Assembly: GCA_021157485.1 (NCBI GenBank)
Contig: JAGGWO010000014.1
Location: 1 to 11,642 of the forward strand
Origin: Sulfurimonas sp.
GTDB taxonomy: Bacteria; Campylobacterota; Campylobacteria; Campylobacterales; Sulfurimonadaceae
DNA length: 11,642 nt
Direction: 5' to 3'
The notes beneath the pieces were generated by a model. That model searched no databases, had not been told where the DNA came from, and saw nothing but the letters and a program-made list of their open reading frames with translations. The stretch's first letter is position 1. Each line of letters begins with the position of its first letter. Shown piece by piece: positions 5,827-11,642 of the stretch. The position numbers were made by a program, and so were the translations under genes.

Positions 5827-6624
5827 CTACTGAAAAGAAGTAGCACCATCGATAACAATAACTTGACCAGTTAACCATGAAGCTGCATCTGAACATAGGA
5901 ATGAACAAGCTCCTGTTAAGTCAGTTGCGTCACCCATACGTGAAAGTGGAGAGCGTTTAACAACTTCTGCTTTTACCTCTTCGTAGTTAGGGAAAGCTTT
6001 TAATGCATCAGTATCGATTGGACCACCACTTACTGCATTTACACGAATGCCTTTTTCACCAAGCTCTGCCGCTGCATACTTAACCATAGTCTCAACAGCA
6101 GCTTTGTTTGTACCGTGACCTGCGTAGTTTGGAGTGTAAACTAAGTTACCAGTTGAACTCATAGAGATGATAGAACCACCACCAGTAAGCTCCATACGTT
6201 TTGCAGCTTCTTGAGCTCCAACAACGAATGCTGAAACAGTTGCAGTATAAATATTTGTTAAACCTTTTGGTTTAAGTCTCATAAATGGTGCAAAACCACC
6301 AACAACAGCACGACCAGAGATGATTGCGTTTGAGATGAAGTAGTCAAGTCTATCGAAATCTTCGTCAAACTCTTTATAAACATCTTTATAAGTTAAAGGC
6401 TCCATAATGTCTAGTTTATAAGCACGAGATTTTACACCGTAGTTAGCTTCTAAATCAGCAACGATTTCATTAGCAATGTCTGCGTTTGATGCATAAGTAA
6501 ACGCAACGTCACAACCTTTAGATGCAAACTCATAAACGATTGCTTTACCGATACCACGAGTACCACCAGATATAAATAATACTTTGCCACTCATTGATTT
6601 ATCTGTCATTGTTTTTTCAGCCAT
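5827..6624 (-). CDS. SDR family oxidoreductase, FabL-type enoyl-ACP reductase-like
   Basis: The 265-aa cytoplasmic enzyme has a Rossmann fold with the nucleotide loop SGGTRGIG (19-26), the SNAIISGR strand end (98-105), catalytic serines near 156-157, and Y167-x6-K174. The Y-x6-K spacing is that of enoyl-ACP reductases; ketoreductases such as FabG have Y-x3-K. The stretch NAVSGGPIDTDALKAFPN (196-213) closely resembles what I recall of Bacillus FabL (enoyl-ACP reductase III). The likely reaction is therefore NAD(P)H reduction of enoyl-ACP in fatty acid synthesis, but annotation as a generic SDR is safer. The ATG at 6624 is two bases after the dapA stop, with AAAGGA (6633-6638) as ribosome binding site inside dapA. 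M6 and M11 are less likely starts. It is the second gene of the dapA operon. Confidence 0.82.
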   Translation of the reverse strand: MAEKTMTDKSMSGKVLFISGGTRGIGKAIVYEFASKGCDVAFTYASNADIANEIVADLEANYGVKSRAYKLDIMEPLTYKDVYKEFDEDFDRLDYFISNAIISGRAVVGGFAPFMRLKPKGLTNIYTATVSAFVVGAQEAAKRMELTGGGSIISMSSTGNLVYTPNYAGHGTNKAAVETMVKYAAAELGEKGIRVNAVSGGPIDTDALKAFPNYEEVKAEVVKRSPLSRMGDATDLTGACSFLCSDAASWLTGQVIVIDGATSFQ

Positions 6625-6626
6625 TC

Positions 6627-7520
6627 TTACAGTCCTTTGATTTCATAATTTTTCATAACTTCTTCTATTTTCTTCATACTCTCTACACTTGGAGGAGTTA
6701 AAGGAAGTCTATACTCTAAAGTGTCGATTAATCCAGCTATATACATAGCAGCTTTGATAGGAATAGGATTCGCTTCACAAAACATAACTGAGTTAAGAGG
6801 GTATAATTTATCGTTAATAGCTTTTGCACCTGCAAAGTCACCAGCTAGTGCTAATCTAACTAATTCTGATTTCAAATCGGGCATAAGATTAGATGTAACA
6901 GAAGTTATACCAGCTCCACCATTCGCTAAAATAGGGTAATCAATAGCATCATCACCAGAAAATACTTTTAGATCCGGACGACGAGAAAGAAGCTCAACTG
7001 TACGCTCTAATGAACCAGTTGCTTCTTTAATTCCGTAAATATTTTCTACATCATCAAAAAGTCTAATTACAGTATCTGCAGAGATATCAACCACTGTACG
7101 ACCAGGAACATTGTAAAGCATAAACGGAAGTTCAGGAACTGAGCTTGCAATAGCTTTATAGTGCTGGTAAAGTCCTTCTTGAGATGGTTTTACATAGTAT
7201 GGTGCTACTGAAAAAATTGCATCAACACCACAGTTTTGTGCATTTTTAGCAGCATTTATTGCTTCTGATGTTGAGTTGCTTCCAGCCCCTGCAAGAACTT
7301 TAGTATTGGTTCCTTTACAAACCTCTACTGCAATTTCCATACATCTTATATCTTCACCTGCTGTAAGAGTAGCACTTTCACCAGTAGTTCCAACTGGACA
7401 TACAGCGTCTATGCCGTTATCGATTTGACGTTTAATTAGTGCAGCATAAGTCTGCTCATCTAGCTTTCCATTTTTAAATGGAGTTATTATTGCTGTTGAA
7501 GAACCTGTTACAATATTCAT
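6627..7520 (-). CDS. dapA: 4-hydroxy-tetrahydrodipicolinate synthase
   Basis: The 297-aa aldolase-type enzyme condenses pyruvate with aspartate semialdehyde, the first committed step toward diaminopimelate and lysine. It supplies peptidoglycan. Visible motifs are GTTGES (44-49), the catalytic tyrosine Y136 in FMLYNVPGRT with R141, and the Schiff-base lysine K165 in YGIKEATGS. I start it at the ATG at 7520, not ten codons upstream. A GAGGG ribosome binding site (7528-7532) sits seven bases before this ATG, and the TATAAT box at 7550-7555 would place the transcript start within the longer version. The following SDR gene is two bases away. The dapA–SDR order matches what I recall from Campylobacter jejuni. 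Confidence 0.97.
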   Translation of the reverse strand: MNIVTGSSTAIITPFKNGKLDEQTYAALIKRQIDNGIDAVCPVGTTGESATLTAGEDIRCMEIAVEVCKGTNTKVLAGAGSNSTSEAINAAKNAQNCGVDAIFSVAPYYVKPSQEGLYQHYKAIASSVPELPFMLYNVPGRTVVDISADTVIRLFDDVENIYGIKEATGSLERTVELLSRRPDLKVFSGDDAIDYPILANGGAGITSVTSNLMPDLKSELVRLALAGDFAGAKAINDKLYPLNSVMFCEANPIPIKAAMYIAGLIDTLEYRLPLTPPSVESMKKIEEVMKNYEIKGL

Positions 7521-7549
7521 ATAAATTCCCTCTTCTTTAATAGTACGCA

Positions 7550-7555
7550 ATTATA
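7550..7555 (-). promoter_or_regulatory. -10 box (TATAAT) of the dapA operon
   Basis: A perfect TATAAT reads on the minus strand, 30 bases before the dapA ATG at 7520, leaving a leader of roughly 23 bases with the GAGGG ribosome binding site. No good -35 box is seen, which is usual in this phylum. Confidence 0.6.
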
Positions 7556-7612
7556 TCGAAAAAGGTTTAAAGTGAGATTTTAAATAGCTGTTTTTTTTCT
7601 CTTATCTTATCT

Positions 7613-8341
7613 TTATTTTAGATCTATTAAATCTATAATCCAGGCGTCGGATATCTGCTGTGTAATAGTTGTATATGCTAAATTACACCAACTTTTTGTT
7701 CTCTCAAGGATAGCGGAGTCACATGTAACGATTGTGTGTGGACTTTTACTTAGCAATGAATCAGTGCTATCAGTAGTTTCTGCTTCAAAAGGCCACTTAT
7801 GTTCTGCAGCTATTTCACGTACCAGTTCCGCTATTTTAGCGCTATTTGAGACAGGTCTATCAAATAACCATACTACCTTTTTTGGTTCTCCTAGTTCCAA
7901 AGTTTTGCCGATATATTCAATTGCTGCTGTAGTCTCTGCTACGATTTTATAAGAACCATATACAGCAGATAAATCCCGATAACAGCTGTCTGAACAATTA
8001 AAGATTGCACCTCCGCCGAGCGCTGCCTCAATGGTGATAAGAAGATTAAAACCATCAATTACAACTGTTTTATCTTTTAGCTTACTAGTAGGTAAACATG
8101 TTGCCTTGCGTTTTATAATTTGCTCATCTGTACAGACAATACGTGCTATTGCCATACGCTGTCTTGAAGTAAGTTGATGGTGGTTTCCCACAAGCTCACT
8201 AGAGGCACTAATTGTATAGCCGTGGTTCAATAACCATGAGAGTTCATTCAGGGCAGTCTTAAGTTTATTTAGCTGCTTAATATCAAAACATTTACTATCT
8301 TGAGGATTAGCACCTCTGTGTCTTTTAGTTGATAATATCAT
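7613..8341 (-). CDS. DUF434/DUF5616 domain protein, function unknown
   Basis: The 242-aa soluble protein fits the DUF434 plus DUF5616 architecture I recall, which is known from archaea and scattered bacteria. The N-terminal part has RHRGANPQD (7-15), LSWLLNHGY (34-42) and LVGNHHQLTSRQRMAIAR (50-67). The second half has VVIDGFNLLITIEAALGGG (93-111), RDLSAVYGSY (122-131), WLFDRPVSNS (158-167) and a late TCDSAILE (206-213). Conserved acidic residues D96, E105, D123, D161 and D208 with N99 would suit a PIN/NYN-like metal-dependent nuclease fold. That is inference; no activity is established that I know. It has its own TATAAT promoter. The ATG lies 13 bases from the only AAGGAG, an unusually long gap. 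It looks like an accessory or acquired gene beside dapA. Confidence 0.82.
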   Translation of the reverse strand: MILSTKRHRGANPQDSKCFDIKQLNKLKTALNELSWLLNHGYTISASSELVGNHHQLTSRQRMAIARIVCTDEQIIKRKATCLPTSKLKDKTVVIDGFNLLITIEAALGGGAIFNCSDSCYRDLSAVYGSYKIVAETTAAIEYIGKTLELGEPKKVVWLFDRPVSNSAKIAELVREIAAEHKWPFEAETTDSTDSLLSKSPHTIVTCDSAILERTKSWCNLAYTTITQQISDAWIIDLIDLK

Positions 8342-8346
8342 ATGTG

Positions 8347-8360
8347 AAGGGGTACTCCTT
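8347..8360 (-). promoter_or_regulatory. Ribosome binding site of the DUF434 gene inside a 14-base imperfect palindrome
   Basis: On the minus strand AAGGAGTACCCCTT is a near-perfect palindrome around GTAC, with one mismatched pair. The AAGGAG half is the only candidate Shine-Dalgarno and could pair with CCCTT in the mRNA. The distance to the ATG at 8341 is 13 bases, longer than normal. It may be an operator or a weak translation-controlling hairpin. Confidence 0.4.
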
Positions 8361-8387
8361 TTTCAACTGTATTGCTTTGATAGAACT

Positions 8388-8415
8388 ATTATACAATTTT
8401 GCCACAACAAAACAA
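8388..8415 (-). promoter_or_regulatory. Promoter of the DUF434 gene
   Basis: On the minus strand a perfect TATAAT (8393-8388) is preceded by TTGTTT (8415-8410) with a 16-base spacer. It would give a leader of about 40 bases before the ATG at 8341, containing the palindromic ribosome binding site. Confidence 0.55.
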
Positions 8416-8468
8416 ACTGCCAATTCTGAAAAAGTAGTTATATAAGATAGTGATTATCTCTTTAGCCC

Positions 8469-8507
8469 TCCAAAGTGCGTTGGATTTACTTTTATCTGTA
8501 ATATGAT
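8469..8507 (+). promoter_or_regulatory. Promoter and overlapping short inverted repeat upstream of the 81-aa gene
   Basis: TTGGAT (8480-8485) and TATGAT (8502-8507) with a 16-base spacer form a plausible promoter about 40 bases before the ATG at 8545. The -35 hexamer lies in one arm of TCCAA (8469-8473) / TTGGA (8480-8484), a 5-base inverted repeat with a 6-base loop that could be an operator half. A second short repeat, AGATA/TATCT, sits at about 8445-8459. The 203-bp divergent gap holds only these and the opposing DUF434 promoter; I see no small gene in it. Confidence 0.45.
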
Positions 8508-8544
8508 AAAATAGTTAAAAGAGTAGTAGAAAAGGAGATATAAA

Positions 8545-8790
8545 ATGTATTCATATACTTATAACTCAAATATTGGAACGTTTGAAATAAAACAGGTTGG
8601 ACGTGGTAGGTATGAACTTTGGATAGAGTATGAGTTAATTGGCTCTTATGAAAGTGCTGAGTCTGCAGCCGAGGATGTCTCCAACTTCAACACCGGCTAT
8701 AATGAATGGGATAAATTTCATAATGACATTCAAGACTTTCCGCCTAATATAAGCAAATGGGCATTAGTAAAAGAAGAATCGCCCCAATAA
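8545..8790 (+). CDS. Uncharacterised 81-aa protein
   Basis: The small acidic soluble protein has a strong ribosome binding site (AAGGAG at 8532-8537, seven bases before the ATG). The first half alternates beta-type residues (YTYNSNIGTFEIKQV, then GRYELWIEYELIGSY), followed by a helix ESAESAAEDVSNF and a C-terminal segment rich in aromatics ending PPNISKWALV. This order resembles a family of short uncharacterised proteins that I recall from gammaproteobacteria, with a nearly identical ELLGSY-like turn, an AAxDV helix and a final SxW. I cannot name the family or a function. There are no cysteines, signal peptide or membrane segments. It is monocistronic and divergent from the DUF434 gene, with which it may form an acquired segment. 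Confidence 0.75.
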   Translation: MYSYTYNSNIGTFEIKQVGRGRYELWIEYELIGSYESAESAAEDVSNFNTGYNEWDKFHNDIQDFPPNISKWALVKEESPQ

Positions 8791-8818
8791 AAAGAGTCTA
8801 TTATTATTCAGAACAGGA

Positions 8819-8894
8819 TTAACCAAAAATACTCAATTACAAAATTCCATATGAAGTATTCTTTAGTGAAATGAGTAGAAAGTCAGTTGGTTAA
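8819..8894. repeat. Two nested inverted repeats in the convergent gap after the 81-aa gene
   Basis: TTAACCAA (8819-8826) pairs with TTGGTTAA (8887-8894). Inside it, TACTCA (8830-8835) pairs with TGAGTA (8872-8877). The two stems share an axis, with 3 and 9 unpaired bases between them on the two sides, and enclose a 36-base loop. The 128-bp gap 8791-8918 has no other gene or clear rho-independent terminator. It could be a structured 3' end, a small RNA, or a remnant of an inserted element. Confidence 0.4.
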
Positions 8895-8918
8895 ATTAGT
8901 TAGAAATTGCACTTGATA

Positions 8919-9878
8919 TTAGAATTGGCGACTTTTATTGATTGATTTGTCTCTGTTTAAATAATATACATCAAAATCATTAGCGATAAAAAATTCTCCG
9001 TTATAATTGTTTTTTATCTCTTCATAAATCATCTCGATACCTAATGAGCTGTTTTTATTATATCTTGGATTAATATGATTTGCAATGAGGTTTTTAACAC
9101 TCCATTTTTGAGCTGTTTTACCAAGATCTTTTGCCGTAGTATGGAGAAACTTCTCACTTAAGTTATCATAGACTTCTTGTGTAAAAGTGCATTCATGGAC
9201 TAATAGATCCAGATTTTGCAGGTTTTTTCCTAAAATATCCGGCTCACTGTTATCTCCAGCAATTATCAGTGTTCTTCCTTTAATAGTTTCAAGCATAAAT
9301 TTCTTTGGGTTTAGCTCTTTACCGTTAAAGATTATACTTTTTCTCCTTTTGAGCTCACCATAAAGAGGGGATGGTTTAAGTCCGATTTGTCTAAGTTTTT
9401 TTTCATCAAGTTTATTGCTGATATCATTTTCTTTGATGTAAAAGGCTACACTCTCTTTAGAGTGAATAAGAGGTAAAATTTTGAGTGAAAATTTGTCAAA
9501 TGCAAACTCTTCTTGAGGCTTATACTCAATAATATTTAGCGTATATTTAAGATGTTTTTCTGATACATCGAGTGCACATTCTAAAAACTTTTTAATCCCT
9601 TGCGGACCATATACTGTTATAGGATTTAAAGCCACATCAAGTTTTTTAGTAGAAAGTAAGCCAGGGAGCCCATAAGAGTGGTCTCCATGCATATGGGTAA
9701 TAAATATAGTGTCAAGCTTTCCAGTAGATAGCCTGCTTTGCATTATCTGACGCTGGGTGCCCTCACCGCAATCAAAGAGATACCACTTATTGTCTTGGTC
9801 AAACTCTAGTGCCAGAGCAGATACATTTCTCTCTTTAGTGGGTTTTCCGGCACTTGTACCTAGAAATGTGAGCTTCAA
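8919..9878 (-). CDS. rnz: Ribonuclease Z (tRNA 3' endonuclease)
   Basis: The 319-aa metallo-beta-lactamase fold nuclease removes 3' trailers from tRNA precursors. Signs are FLGTSAGKPT (5-14), NVSALAL (18-24), LFDCGEGTQRQI (34-45), and the zinc motif HxHxDH at H62, H64, D66, H67. Further ligands are H139, D209 (in AGDN where GDT is more usual), H228 in LVHECTF and H268. HTTA at 246-249 matches the usual HSTA. Length is standard for the ElaC/RnzA form. The start is TTG at 9878, with AAGGA (9885-9889) six bases before it and no upstream ATG in range. It is divergent from ald over an 82-bp gap. Lack of CCA-encoding analysis means substrate range is inferred from the family. Confidence 0.95.
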   Translation of the reverse strand: MKLTFLGTSAGKPTKERNVSALALEFDQDNKWYLFDCGEGTQRQIMQSRLSTGKLDTIFITHMHGDHSYGLPGLLSTKKLDVALNPITVYGPQGIKKFLECALDVSEKHLKYTLNIIEYKPQEEFAFDKFSLKILPLIHSKESVAFYIKENDISNKLDEKKLRQIGLKPSPLYGELKRRKSIIFNGKELNPKKFMLETIKGRTLIIAGDNSEPDILGKNLQNLDLLVHECTFTQEVYDNLSEKFLHTTAKDLGKTAQKWSVKNLIANHINPRYNKNSSLGIEMIYEEIKNNYNGEFFIANDFDVYYLNRDKSINKSRQF

Positions 9879-9902
9879 GTTTAATCCTTTTGACTTTGTC
9901 TT

Positions 9903-9934
9903 AATGATATTAAAATATAATTAATACTATCATT
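9903..9934. promoter_or_regulatory. Inverted repeat over the rnz/ald divergent promoters
   Basis: AATGATA (9903-9909) and TATCATT (9928-9934) are inverted arms 18 bases apart. The centre contains TATAAT (9916-9921), the best -10 for ald. The left arm, read on the minus strand, is TATCAT, a possible -10 for rnz. A regulator bound here would affect both genes, but AT-rich sequence makes chance repeats likely. Confidence 0.35.
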
Positions 9935-9960
9935 TTAACATACTCAAGTAAAGGGAAGAT

Positions 9961-11073
9961 ATGACAGTTGGTATTCCTAAAGAAGTGAAAAGTGGTGAGT
10001 TTAGAGTTGGTGCTACTCCGTTTAATGTAGCCCAGCTTGTAGAAGATGGTCATGATGTAATTATTCAAAGTGGTGCAGGAGAGGGTAGTGGGTTTAGTGA
10101 TAAGGAGTATTTTGATGTTGGTGCCGAGGTCGTAGCAACTCCTGAAGCTCTCTACGCTAAATCATCTCTTATAGTTAAAGTAAAAGAGCCACAGCCAAGT
10201 GAATATGAGTTGTTAAATGAAACGCATACACTATTTTGCTACCTGCATCTTGCTCCGTTACCAGAGTTAGTATCTGTTTTAGTTGAAAAAAAGCTCTGTG
10301 CTATTGCTTATGAAACTGTGGCATTGCAAAATCAACTCCCACTGCTTAAGCCAATGAGCGAGATAGCCGGTAAAATGGCTCCAATAGTCGGAGCTTATCA
10401 TCTTAGTCGCTATCAGGGCGGAGAAGGAGTTTTAATAGGTGGTGCAATTGGTGTTGTACCTGCAAATGTATTGATTATTGGTGCCGGTAACGCAGGCTAC
10501 AATGCAGCAAAGATAGCAAGCGGTATGGGTGCAAGCGTGACAGTAGTGAATCGATCTACACCAAAACTTGAACTGTTGCAAAAGTCTCTGCCTTATGTTA
10601 AAACAGCACTTTATTCTCCTCAATTACTTCGTGAACTGATAAAAGATTCTGACATTGTAATCAGTAGTGTTTTAATCCATGGAGGCTCTAGCACTCCAAA
10701 ACTAATAACAAGAGATATTTTAAAAGAGATGAAAACGGGGAGTATAATAGTTGATATAACTATTGATCAGGGCGGTATAGCTGAGACTTCTCGACCAACA
10801 ACACATACTAAACCAGTTTTTATAGAAGAAGAGATACTGCACTACTGCGTAGCAAATATGCCAGGAGCATATCCTAAAACATCAACTATTGCTTTGACAA
10901 ATGCTACACTCCCTTACATAAGAAAACTGGCAAGAGAAGGAACTATAAGTGCGGTTAAACGTGATTCTTCACTAGCTCTTGGAGTTAATATCTTTAATGG
11001 AAATATTACTAACAGCGCCGTTGCAAAAGCAGTGAATTTTAAGTTTAAAAAACTTGAAACATTAATACAATAA
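9961..11073 (+). CDS. ald: Alanine dehydrogenase
   Basis: The 370-aa enzyme interconverts L-alanine with pyruvate and ammonia using a nicotinamide coenzyme. It has the N-terminal GIPKEVKSGEFRVGATP with substrate-binding R15, catalytic K75 in KVKEPQP and H96 in CYLHLAP. The dinucleotide loop is GAGNAG (174-179), and D269 lies in VDITIDQGG. Length is that of the family. At the end of the second Rossmann strand it has N197-R198 (VTVVNRSTPKL), where typical NAD-linked enzymes have Asp. An N-R-S/T pattern there is seen in NADP enzymes such as shikimate dehydrogenase, so NADP(H) preference is possible. Ribosome binding site AAGGGA at 9951-9956. upp follows 9 bp later, so the two form an operon. Confidence 0.95.
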   Translation: MTVGIPKEVKSGEFRVGATPFNVAQLVEDGHDVIIQSGAGEGSGFSDKEYFDVGAEVVATPEALYAKSSLIVKVKEPQPSEYELLNETHTLFCYLHLAPLPELVSVLVEKKLCAIAYETVALQNQLPLLKPMSEIAGKMAPIVGAYHLSRYQGGEGVLIGGAIGVVPANVLIIGAGNAGYNAAKIASGMGASVTVVNRSTPKLELLQKSLPYVKTALYSPQLLRELIKDSDIVISSVLIHGGSSTPKLITRDILKEMKTGSIIVDITIDQGGIAETSRPTTHTKPVFIEEEILHYCVANMPGAYPKTSTIALTNATLPYIRKLAREGTISAVKRDSSLALGVNIFNGNITNSAVAKAVNFKFKKLETLIQ

Positions 11074-11082
11074 AGGTAAAAA

Positions 11083-11642
11083 ATGATTTATGAACTATCC
11101 AATCCTCTTACAAAAACTTTAGTGACACATTTGAGAGATCAAAGAAGAGATGCTATCCGTTTTAGGCATACAATTGCAGAACTTACTAGACAGCTTGCTT
11201 ATGAAGCACTGAAAGAATTTCCTCTCTTGCAAAGAAAAATAACTACATGGACGGGTGAATCTAACTGTGATACTATTGATGAACAGAACATAGTGGTTGT
11301 AACTGTACTTAGAGCTGGTATGCCAATGCTCGATAGCGTAATGGAGCTTTTGCCGGAAGCTCATGCAGGCTTTTTAGCTATGAAAAGAGATGAGACTACA
11401 CATGAAAGTGTTCTTTATTATGACAGGCTTCCTGATTGTAAAGGAAAAACAATACTTTTAGTTGACCCAATGGTTGCTACAGGTGGTTCGATGGTTGATG
11501 CTTTGAAGCTAATTAAAACAAGAGAACCTTTGAAAATTATAGCACTCAATATAATAGGTTCACCGGAGGGATTAGGTGTGCTAAACAGCACTTACCCTGA
11601 TGTTGACATTTATATTGCACAGATTGATGAGAGACTCAATGA
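11083..11642 (+). CDS. upp: Uracil phosphoribosyltransferase, 3'-truncated
   Basis: The frame stays open to the end of the window, giving 186 residues of a family usually near 208. The enzyme salvages uracil by joining it to PRPP to make UMP. The PRPP-binding loop is ILLVDPMVATGGSM (124-137). Other typical parts are VVTVLRAGMPML (72-83), the YYDRLP flexible-loop region (112-117) and the N-terminal HLRDQRRDAIRFR (16-28). The usual C-terminal uracil-binding segment lies past the window end. AAAGG at 11072-11076 serves as ribosome binding site, and the ATG is nine bases after the ald stop. There is no known pathway link to alanine dehydrogenase; the pairing is probably only co-transcription. Confidence 0.95.
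   Translation, partial: MIYELSNPLTKTLVTHLRDQRRDAIRFRHTIAELTRQLAYEALKEFPLLQRKITTWTGESNCDTIDEQNIVVVTVLRAGMPMLDSVMELLPEAHAGFLAMKRDETTHESVLYYDRLPDCKGKTILLVDPMVATGGSMVDALKLIKTREPLKIIALNIIGSPEGLGVLNSTYPDVDIYIAQIDERLN

Noticed and set aside
7521..7550. Ten extra N-terminal residues of DapA (start at 7550)
   Set aside because: The GAGGG ribosome binding site lies inside them and the TATAAT box overlaps the would-be start.
8819..8896. Integron attC recombination site
   Set aside because: GTTAAAT at 8890-8896 fits the GTTRRRY core, but the matching RYYYAAC is missing a base, the two spacers are unequal (3 and 9) and no integrase or cassette array is present.

Overview
The window looks like ordinary chromosome of a low-GC Campylobacterota (epsilonproteobacterium), most likely a free-living Sulfurimonas- or Sulfurovum-like organism. 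The reasons are the AT-rich, Lys/Ile-rich proteome, the tightly packed genes, the TATAAT/TATGAT -10 elements with poor -35 boxes, and the dapA–short-chain reductase pair, which I recall from Campylobacter jejuni (Cj0806-Cj0807). The genus is an inference. I see no tRNA, rRNA, CRISPR array, insertion sequence or phage gene.

Left part (1-3060): the window opens inside a gene whose visible part is the end of an acyl-carrier-protein domain joined to a PlsC-type acyltransferase. It runs convergently into a UMF1-type MFS transporter. That gene is divergent, by 21 bp, from a cytoplasmic glycerophosphodiester phosphodiesterase. Together these suggest phospholipid turnover and remodelling. Next comes a small gene for a 44-residue protein with 21 lysines and a strict four-residue repeat, preceded by an inverted repeat and a strong ribosome binding site.

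Middle (3078-7520): a minus-strand operon holds an unknown 110-aa protein, a FetB-like permease and protein-L-isoaspartate methyltransferase, with coupled starts and stops. Divergent from it is the radical SAM enzyme of the AmmeMemoRadiSam system. This enzyme converges, with a 3 bp gap, on the dapA operon, where dapA (lysine/peptidoglycan) is followed 2 bp later by a FabL-type enoyl-ACP reductase-like SDR.

Right part (7521-11642): an accessory-looking segment holds a DUF434/DUF5616 protein of unknown function divergent from an 81-aa uncharacterised protein. Housekeeping genes follow: RNase Z (TTG start) on the minus strand, then divergent alanine dehydrogenase and uracil phosphoribosyltransferase (cut by the window end) as an operon. 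The alanine dehydrogenase has an Asn-Arg in place of the usual cofactor-binding Asp, which hints at NADP(H) use.

The observations most worth following are the lysine tetrad-repeat microprotein, the coenzyme switch in Ald, the orphan DUF434 gene upstream of dapA, the FetB permease without a visible FetA ATPase, and several inverted repeats placed over promoters or ribosome binding sites.
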